From contig NC_007763.1 in the NCBI RefSeq assembly GCF_000092045.1, positions 62,001-126,000 on the forward strand: 64,000 bases of DNA, read 5' to 3'. The notes under the pieces are model-generated. The model was given only the letters and a program-made list of their open reading frames with translations. It was not told where the DNA came from and searched no databases. Source of the DNA: Rhizobium etli CFN 42. Lineage in GTDB: Bacteria > Pseudomonadota > Alphaproteobacteria > Rhizobiales > Rhizobiaceae. Positions 58,243 through 64,000 of the stretch are shown piece by piece; within the stretch, counting starts at the first letter, position 1, and each line of letters opens with the position of its first letter. The position numbers and the translations under genes were made by a program.

Positions 58243-59532
58243 ATGTTTGATCTAATCGTCAGAAACGCAAATCTCCCCGATGGCCGAACCGGCATCGATA
58301 TCGGTATCGAGGGCCGCAGGATCGTCGCCGTCGAGCGCAATCTGCAGGCGCAGGCCGCAGAGGAAATCGACGCAACGGGCAGGCTGGTGAGCCCGCCCTT
58401 CGTCGATCCGCATTTCCATATGGACGCCACCCTGTCGCTCGGGCTGCCGCGGATGAACGTCTCCGGCACATTGCTCGAGGGCATCGCGCTCTGGGGGGAG
58501 TTGCGCCCGATCGTGACGAAGGAGGAATTGGTCGACCGCGCGCTGCGCTATTGCGATCTGGCGGTGACGCAAGGCCTGCTTTTCATCCGCAGCCATGTCG
58601 ATACCAGTGATCCCAGACTGGTGACGGTCGAGGCAATGATCGAGGTTCGCGAAAGGGTCGCGCCCTATATCGATCTGCAACTGGTCGCTTTTCCCCAGGA
58701 CGGCTACTACCGCTCGCCGGGGGCGATCGACGCGCTCAACCGGGCGCTCGATATGGGCGTTGATATCGTCGGTGGCATTCCCCACTTCGAACGGACGATG
58801 GGCGACGGCACGGCGTCGGTCGAGGCGCTCTGCCGCATCGCCGCCGATCGCGGCCTGCCGGTGGACATGCATTGCGACGAAACCGACGATCCGCTCTCGC
58901 GCCATATCGAGACGCTGGCCGCGCAAACCATCCGCTTCGGCCTACAGGGACGTGTCGCCGGCTCGCATCTGACCTCGATGCATTCGATGGACAATTATTA
59001 TGTTTCCAAGCTCATCCCGCTGATGGCAGAGGCGGAGATCAATGTGATCCCCAATCCGCTGATCAACATCATGCTGCAGGGCCGGCACGATACCTATCCG
59101 AAACGCCGCGGCATGACCCGGGTCCGCGAGCTGATGGATGCCGGGCTGAATGTCTCCTTCGGGCACGATTGCGTCATGGATCCCTGGTATTCAATGGGGT
59201 CCGGCGACATGCTGGAGGTTGGCCACATGGCGATTCATGTCGCGCAGATGGCCGGCATCGACGACAAGAAAAGGATATTCGACGCGCTGACCGTCAATTC
59301 GGCGAAGACGATGGGGCTTGCAGGCTACGGGCTGGAGAAAGGCTGCAATGCCGATCTCGTCGTCCTCCAGGCGAACGACACGCTGGAGGCGCTGCGGCTG
59401 AAGCCGAACCGGCTGGCGGTCGTCCGCCGCGGCAAGGTCGTCGCCCGTACGGCGCCGCGCATCGGCGAGCTTTTCCTCGACGGGCGCCCGGCGCAGATCG
59501 ACGGCGGTCTGGACTACATACCTCACTCTTGA
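58243..59532 (+). CDS. Cytosine-deaminase-like amidohydrolase (CodA family)
   Basis: The 429-residue TIM-barrel enzyme keeps the CodA metal and catalytic residues: His57 and His59 (DPHFHMD), His210 and Glu213 (MHCDETDDP) and Asp309 (FGHDCVMDPWYSMG). The Gln of FPQDG (about residue 152) corresponds to substrate-binding Gln156 of E. coli CodA. The Asp next to the metal Asp, E. coli Asp314, is Cys310 here, so the substrate may not be plain cytosine. It deaminates or hydrolyses a cyclic nitrogen compound brought in by the upstream importer. GAGG lies 5 bases before the ATG. Confidence 0.85.
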   Translation: MFDLIVRNANLPDGRTGIDIGIEGRRIVAVERNLQAQAAEEIDATGRLVSPPFVDPHFHMDATLSLGLPRMNVSGTLLEGIALWGELRPIVTKEELVDRALRYCDLAVTQGLLFIRSHVDTSDPRLVTVEAMIEVRERVAPYIDLQLVAFPQDGYYRSPGAIDALNRALDMGVDIVGGIPHFERTMGDGTASVEALCRIAADRGLPVDMHCDETDDPLSRHIETLAAQTIRFGLQGRVAGSHLTSMHSMDNYYVSKLIPLMAEAEINVIPNPLINIMLQGRHDTYPKRRGMTRVRELMDAGLNVSFGHDCVMDPWYSMGSGDMLEVGHMAIHVAQMAGIDDKKRIFDALTVNSAKTMGLAGYGLEKGCNADLVVLQANDTLEALRLKPNRLAVVRRGKVVARTAPRIGELFLDGRPAQIDGGLDYIPHS

Positions 59533-59559
59533 AAGATGACGCCGCTGACCATCGATGAA

Positions 59560-59910
59560 GATCGTTGCTCTGCCCGCCTCTCCGCTATCCCGCCGTTCGG
59601 CGAGCGGTGATGATCCATGCCCGCGAGCGAACAACACGCCCTCGCTGCGCTGAGAAGCTCCTTAGCAACACCAGGATCGCCCCGCGAAAACGGATCGGGT
59701 GTACCTGCAGAAACCGCAGTGGGCGCCGCCAAGGCCTGGCGGATGGCGCCGGACCACGCGTTGCGCTCCCGGCTCTGCCATACCATCCACACGAGGCGCC
59801 CACCCGGCCGCATCGCCCGGCCGATATTGGCAAATGCCGCCGCGGGATCGGCAAAAAACATCACGCCGAACCGGCTGATGACGCGAAAACAGATTGCATA
59901 TTAGGATCAG
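59560..59910 (-). pseudogene. Fragment of a class I SAM methyltransferase
   Basis: The minus strand reads VISRFGVMFFADPAAAFANIGRAMRPGGRLVWMVWQSRERNAW, the middle block of UbiE-like methyltransferases. The upstream SAM-binding motif is absent, and after about 60 residues the reading degenerates (AAPTAVSAGTPDPFSRGD). Both ends are missing, so it is a remnant. It fills the gap between the deaminase-like gene and the next hydrolase. Confidence 0.65.
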
Positions 59911-59959
59911 TGATGCAAGTTGGAGAGTAATGCGGTCTGCAACCAGGAGGATTGATGCC

Positions 59960-60838
59960 ATGGAAACGACCGGATCAATACTCGTCGCCGACAAGATCGT
60001 CGAACTCACAGGTGCGAAACTGCAGACCCAGGCTTTCGGCGACCCGGCCGGCGCACCGATCCTGCTGATCATGGGAATGATGTCCTCGATGCTGTGGTGG
60101 CCGGAACGATTCTGCGAGGAACTCGCCGCCCAGGGACGCTACGTCATCCGCTACGATCAGCGTGACACCGGCCTTTCCACGCATTATGCGCCCGGTGAGC
60201 CCGGCTATTCGTTTGGCGATCTGTCCGAAGACGCCATCGCCGTTCTCGATGGCTATGGGATTGAAGCCGCGCATTTGGTCGGCATGTCGATGGGCGGTTT
60301 CGTCGCCCAAGAGGCCGCTTTGCGCCACCCCCGGCGCGTGCTGACCCTCACCCTGATCAGCACGTCGCCGATCGGGATCGAAGGCCTGCCTTCCTCGACC
60401 AAGGCTTACAAGGAGCATTCCTCTGCTGCCGAGCATATCGACTGGTCGGACCTTGAAGCCATTGCCGATTTCATGCGCCGCGATTCAGCCATGCTGGCCG
60501 GCACCAGGCATCCGCACGATGGCGAGGCGGCGAGTGCGCTGATCGCACGCGACATCGGTCGTGCCACCTCCTTTGTCAGTGCGACCAATCATTTCATGCT
60601 CTCGAGTGGGGACGAGGCCGCCACGCACCATGCATCCAATATCGAGGCGCCGGTTCTCGCGATCCATGGCACGGCCGATCCCCTCTTCCCGATCGAGCAC
60701 GCAAAGGCCTTCACCCGGATCGTGCCGAACGCGCGACTGCACCGGATTGCCGGTGGAGGCCACGAAATTCACGATCGCGACATTGACGAGATGGTGTGTG
60801 TCATAGTCGACCATACTGCGGCCGGGCCTGGCGGCTAA
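59960..60838 (+). CDS. Alpha/beta hydrolase
   Basis: The 292-residue hydrolase has the oxyanion region LLIMGMMSSMLWW, the nucleophile elbow LVGMSMGGFVAQEAAL (Ser), the acid HGTADPLFP (Asp) and the catalytic HEIH (His). It belongs to the haloperoxidase/esterase-like branch. Substrate unknown. AGGAGG lies 9 bases before the ATG. It stands alone and is convergent with msrA across a large hairpin. Confidence 0.82.
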   Translation: METTGSILVADKIVELTGAKLQTQAFGDPAGAPILLIMGMMSSMLWWPERFCEELAAQGRYVIRYDQRDTGLSTHYAPGEPGYSFGDLSEDAIAVLDGYGIEAAHLVGMSMGGFVAQEAALRHPRRVLTLTLISTSPIGIEGLPSSTKAYKEHSSAAEHIDWSDLEAIADFMRRDSAMLAGTRHPHDGEAASALIARDIGRATSFVSATNHFMLSSGDEAATHHASNIEAPVLAIHGTADPLFPIEHAKAFTRIVPNARLHRIAGGGHEIHDRDIDEMVCVIVDHTAAGPGG

Positions 60839-60852
60839 ACAATTGAACGGGT

Positions 60853-60884
60853 CATGCATGCCGGCGTTGCGTCCGGCATGCATG
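60853..60884. terminator. Bidirectional hairpin between convergent genes
   Basis: A 12-base perfect inverted repeat (catgcatgccgg at 60853-60864 and its complement at 60873-60884) encloses an eight-base loop. It lies in the 57-base space between two converging genes. No clear T-run follows on either strand, so it may be a Rho-assisted terminator or a transcript-stabilising structure. Confidence 0.6.
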
Positions 60885-60895
60885 CATGAATTCCC

Positions 60896-61405
60896 TCAGG
60901 CGATCTTCTGGCGGGCCGGCAGCTTCCAGCCGGGTCGAACGAAGTGGCAGGTATAGCCGTTCGGGATCCGCTCCAGATAGTCCTGATGCTCCGGCTCGGC
61001 CTCCCAGAAATCGCCGGCCGGCACGACTTCGGTGACGACCTTGCCGGGCCAGAGGCCGGATGCGTCGACATCGGCGATCGTATCCCTGGCGACGCGCTCC
61101 TGCTCGGGGCTGGTGTAGAAGATCGCCGAACGATAGCTCATGCCGACGTCGTTGCCCTGGCGATTGCGCGTGGTCGGGTCATGAATCTGGAAGAAGAATT
61201 CGAGGATGTCGCGGTAGCTGGTCTTGGCCGGATCGAAAATGATCTCGATCGCCTCGGCATGAGTTCCGTGGTTGCGGTAGGTGGCGTTCGGCACATCGCC
61301 GCCGGTATAGCCGACGCGGGTCGAAATCACGCCGTTCAATCGGCGGATGAGGTCCTGCATACCCCAGAAGCAGCCACCGGCGAGCACTGCACGTTCTTCG
61401 GTCAT
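60896..61405 (-). CDS. msrA: Peptide methionine sulfoxide reductase MsrA
   Basis: The 169-residue enzyme has the catalytic GCFWG motif (Cys12) at the N terminus and the family blocks [22 protein letters not shown] and the [15 protein letters not shown] block. It reduces methionine-S-sulfoxide in oxidised proteins. The ATG at 61405 has GGAGA about 6 bases upstream. The longer upstream reading was rejected because the family starts at [11 protein letters not shown]. Confidence 0.93.
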   Translation of the reverse strand: MTEERAVLAGGCFWGMQDLIRRLNGVISTRVGYTGGDVPNATYRNHGTHAEAIEIIFDPAKTSYRDILEFFFQIHDPTTRNRQGNDVGMSYRSAIFYTSPEQERVARDTIADVDASGLWPGKVVTEVVPAGDFWEAEPEHQDYLERIPNGYTCHFVRPGWKLPARQKIA

Positions 61406-61538
61406 TGGGTGTCTCCTTGTTTGCCCAAAGATAGTGTCTCGCGCCGCCGATTTCCATAAGGGGCGCCATGAGCGCAGTCTGGCGATACCGCCCATTGAAG
61501 ATCACGCTGAGATCTATGTCGCTGCCGGTTCAAAACGA

Positions 61539-62372
61539 TCAGGCTTTGCCTTGAAAGCCTTGCTTGAGCCAGGGATGCAGTGCCTTGCTGGCGGCGAGGA
61601 TATCGCCCTTCCCGTCGACTTCGGCGCCGGAAAAACGGGTGACGATGCCGCCCGCCTCTTCGACCATCAGCGCCGATGCGCCGAAATCATGGATCGAAAG
61701 CCCATCCTCGAAGAAGCCGTCCAGCCGGCCGCAGGCGACATAGGCGATCGACAAAGCCGCCGAGCCAAGGCGGCGGACGCCAGCCGTGTTGGCCATCAGG
61801 CGCTTGATCGCGTCGAAATAAGTCTCTTCCGCCACCGCCTTGACCTGACCGGGGACCGGCAGCCCGGCACCGATGAGCACGTTCTCGATGTCGCCGACAT
61901 CGGCGCAGCGGATACGCTCGCCATCGAGATAAGCGCCGCCGCCGCGCTCGGCGCTGAACAGCTCGTCCTGCATGGCGTCATAGACGACGCCGGCCACCAG
62001 ACTGCCGCCTTCGGCGATTGCGATCGTCATGCCAAAATGCGGGACGCCCCAGGCATAATTGGTGGTGCCGTCGATCGGGTCGATGTAGATGATCGGCGCG
62101 TCGGGCCCGGCCGTGCGGTTGCCGACGGCTTCCTCGCCCTGGATGGCATAATCAGGAAAGGCCTTGGTCATTTCGTCGACGATGATCCGCTCGACGGCGA
62201 CATCGATCTCGGTCTGATAGTCACGTGGCGCCTTGGCGAGCATTTCCCGAGAGGTTCGCCGCCGCAGCGAGACGCGGGCGGTTTCGCCCGCCTTCACTAC
62301 GGCTTCAGCAAGCACGACAAGGCGGGATGACGCGGTCGGTGAAAGACGCGCTGATATCAGGGAGGATGCCAT
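61539..62372 (-). CDS. Inositol monophosphatase-family protein
   Basis: The 277-residue phosphatase has the metal sites GEEAVGN (Glu), IDPIDGTTNY (Asp-x-Ile-Asp-Gly-Thr) and the C-terminal SIHDFGASALMVEEAGG with the catalytic-domain Asp. The family includes inositol monophosphatase, 3'-phosphoadenosine 5'-phosphatase (CysQ) and fructose-bisphosphatase-like enzymes. Its position 111 bases after the ABC ATPase gene on the same strand suggests a role with an imported sugar or inositol phosphate. Confidence 0.85.
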   Translation of the reverse strand: MASSLISARLSPTASSRLVVLAEAVVKAGETARVSLRRRTSREMLAKAPRDYQTEIDVAVERIIVDEMTKAFPDYAIQGEEAVGNRTAGPDAPIIYIDPIDGTTNYAWGVPHFGMTIAIAEGGSLVAGVVYDAMQDELFSAERGGGAYLDGERIRCADVGDIENVLIGAGLPVPGQVKAVAEETYFDAIKRLMANTAGVRRLGSAALSIAYVACGRLDGFFEDGLSIHDFGASALMVEEAGGIVTRFSGAEVDGKGDILAASKALHPWLKQGFQGKA

Positions 62373-62482
62373 GAAAAATCCGGACGCTGCAGATGGGACG
62401 GAGTGACTTGTGCGGAGGCAATCCCTTCGCCAAGGCCGATGATGGCTTTATGAAGCTGACCGCCGCCCCTGTCCACCGGTTG

Positions 62483-63559
62483 TTATGTCAATCGGTCCGT
62501 CGATGCATCGAAGAGATGGATCTGAGCCGGATCGATCGAGAGGCCAATCATGTCTCCCGCCTTGACCCGGTCGCGGCGAGTCTCGACGATCGTTAGTTCC
62601 GGCTCGGTCGCCGCGACGATGAAGGTCGAAGAGCCGGTCGATTCGACGAAGGCAATCGGGACGTCGAAGCTGCCCTGCCCGGGAGCGACAACCTCGATAT
62701 GTTCAGGCCTGACACCCGCGAAGAGCTTGCGCCCAGGCTCGATAGCGCGGTTGATGGCAAGTGTCTGCTTCACCGCGCCGAAATCCAGGATCAGGCTCTT
62801 GCCGTCTTCCGCGACGATTGCCGGAATGAAATTCATCGCCGGTGAACCGATGAAACCGGCAACGAAGCGGTTGGCCGGCCGATCGTAAAGCTCGAGCGGC
62901 GCCCCCTGCTGTTCGATCACGCCGTCGCGCATCACCACCACGTGGTCGGCCATCGTCATCGCTTCGACCTGGTCATGCGTGACGTAAACGAAGGTAGCGC
63001 CCAGCCGGTCGTGCAGGGCGCGGATTTCCTTGCGCATCGAGACACGCAGCGCAGCATCGAGATTGGAAAGCGGCTCGTCGAACAGGAAGGCCTGAGGGTT
63101 GCGGATAATGGCGCGGCCCATGGCGACGCGCTGCCGTTGGCCCCCGGAAAGCTGGCGCGGATAACGGTCGAGCAGCCGGGAAAGACCGGTGATGACAGCG
63201 ACTTCCTCCGCCTTCTGCTTTGCCTCAGCCTTAGGAACGCCGTGCATTTTCAGCGAATAGGTCAGGTTCTGTTCCACCGTCATATGCGGATAGAGGGCGT
63301 AACTCTGAAAAACCATGGCGATATCGCGTGCCCGCGGAGGCACGTCGTTCATCACCTTGCCGGCAATCTTCAGCGTGCCGCCGGTAATTCTTTCCAGCCC
63401 GGCAAGCGAACGGAGCAACGTGGACTTGCCGCATCCGGACGGACCGACCAGCGCCACGAACGTGCCCTTGGGAATTGAAAGGTTGACGTTCTTAAGCGCG
63501 TGAAAGGCGCCGTAGTGCTTCTCGACGCCCGAGAGCTCGATTTGGATGTCCTGGCTCAT
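62483..63559 (-). CDS. Sugar ABC transporter ATP-binding protein (MalK/UgpC type)
   Basis: The 358-residue ATPase has Walker A GPSGCGKSTLLRSL, the Q-loop VFQSYALYPHMTVEQNL, the signature LSGGQRQRVAMGRAI, Walker B AFLFDEPLSNLDA and the H-loop THDQVEA. A C-terminal regulatory OB domain begins with FIGSPAMNF. This is the CUT1 transporter ATPase used with MalFG-type permeases. The permease gene lies 61 bases upstream on the same strand. Confidence 0.92.
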   Translation of the reverse strand: MSQDIQIELSGVEKHYGAFHALKNVNLSIPKGTFVALVGPSGCGKSTLLRSLAGLERITGGTLKIAGKVMNDVPPRARDIAMVFQSYALYPHMTVEQNLTYSLKMHGVPKAEAKQKAEEVAVITGLSRLLDRYPRQLSGGQRQRVAMGRAIIRNPQAFLFDEPLSNLDAALRVSMRKEIRALHDRLGATFVYVTHDQVEAMTMADHVVVMRDGVIEQQGAPLELYDRPANRFVAGFIGSPAMNFIPAIVAEDGKSLILDFGAVKQTLAINRAIEPGRKLFAGVRPEHIEVVAPGQGSFDVPIAFVESTGSSTFIVAATEPELTIVETRRDRVKAGDMIGLSIDPAQIHLFDASTDRLT

Positions 63560-63620
63560 ACCGAAAACCTTGCTGGTCCCCAACCGGGACCGATAAGATG
63601 GTCAAGGGTGAAAAACGTCG

Positions 63621-64000
63621 TCACTTGACCGCTCCAGCGGCGATGCCGCGCGTTAGCGTACGCTGGAAGATCAAGAAGAAGATCACGGTCGGTATTATAC
63701 CCAGGAAAGCCGCCGAGGCCTGCAGCACCGGGTCCGACATGTTCTGTCCGCGGGTGAGGCCCATGGCAACCGAGACCGTCTGGTTGTTGTTGGAAACCAG
63801 CATGACGAGTGGGATCAAGAATTCATTCCAAGTCCAGATGAAAAAGAAGGTTCCCAGGACCATGAGCGTCGGCCTCAGCACCGGGACGACTACGAACCAC
63901 AGCGTTTTCCAGTGAGTCGAGCCATCCATCTCCGCCGCTTCAAGGATTTCCTTGGGGAAGGTACTCAGCACGGTCGAGAGCAGGTAAGTCCCGAAAGCGC
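63621..64000 (-). CDS. Sugar ABC transporter permease (MalG/UgpE type), 5' part beyond the window
   Basis: The minus-strand frame is open to the right edge and encodes at least 126 residues: AFGTYLLS, then the EAA loop EILEAAEMDGSTHWKTLWFVVVPVLRPTLMV that contacts the ATPase, FFIWTWNEFLIPLV and the final QRTLTRGIAAGAVK. It is the C-terminal half of the second permease of a CUT1 sugar importer. The missing part and the binding protein should lie just past the window. Confidence 0.88.
   Translation of the reverse strand, partial: AFGTYLLSTVLSTFPKEILEAAEMDGSTHWKTLWFVVVPVLRPTLMVLGTFFFIWTWNEFLIPLVMLVSNNNQTVSVAMGLTRGQNMSDPVLQASAAFLGIIPTVIFFLIFQRTLTRGIAAGAVK

Overview
The window looks like accessory DNA, quite possibly a large plasmid, of a fast-growing rhizobium (Rhizobium leguminosarum/etli group). 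Reasons: high GC, many coding-strand gene overlaps of the ATGA type, numerous ABC uptake systems, and a thiC-thiO-thiS-thiG-thiE operon behind a TPP riboswitch, a layout known from a Rhizobium etli plasmid. No tRNA or rRNA genes, replication genes, phage genes or CRISPR arrays were seen. Species and plasmid location are inferences.

Layout. 1-2.9 kb: the end of a polysaccharide-type operon (CgeB-like glycosyltransferase, UDP-xylose-synthase-like epimerase, methyltransferase), then a diheme cytochrome c. 3.9-11.7 kb, minus strand: a respiratory operon running from a YdeP/FdhF-type molybdoenzyme through a cytochrome c, caa3-type oxidase subunits II, I and III and a CtaG-like protein to a small cytochrome c. 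Its molybdoenzyme and ctaG genes each carry an apparent frameshift. 11.9-15.6 kb: a small conserved-looking ORF, an ISNCY-type transposase remnant, and a ydiJ-like FAD/Fe-S dehydrogenase that has lost its 5' end and is frameshifted. 15.7-27.1 kb, minus strand: a complete import and catabolism locus for an unidentified polyol or sugar (ABC importer, SorC regulator, AKR11-like reductase, GlpD-like dehydrogenase, LsrF/DhnA-like aldolase, FGGY kinase, GMC oxidoreductase). 27.3-31.9 kb: thiamine operon with TPP riboswitch.

32.2-37.7 kb: a YhaO/YhaN-like nuclease-ATPase pair and a VapBC-type toxin-antitoxin pair. 37.9-46.7 kb: a formamidase-like gene, then a LuxR solo flanked by two proline-iminopeptidase-like genes and followed by a complete oligopeptide ABC importer. 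The LuxR carries the Met/Trp substitutions described for plant-responsive LuxR solos, and the whole arrangement resembles the PipR system of plant-associated pseudomonads. This is the most interesting locus in the window.

46.8-52.1 kb: a YghU-like glutathione transferase, a universal stress protein behind an FNR/FixK-like box, a CbpA/CbpM co-chaperone pair, and a three-gene phospholipid cassette resembling E. coli ynbAB plus an acyltransferase. 52.3-59.5 kb: a BMP-type nucleoside/base ABC importer with an amidase and a cytosine-deaminase-like amidohydrolase, led by a strong sigma70-type promoter. 59.5-64 kb: a methyltransferase remnant, an alpha/beta hydrolase, msrA, an inositol-monophosphatase-family protein, and the ATPase and (partial) permease of a sugar ABC importer that continues past the right edge.
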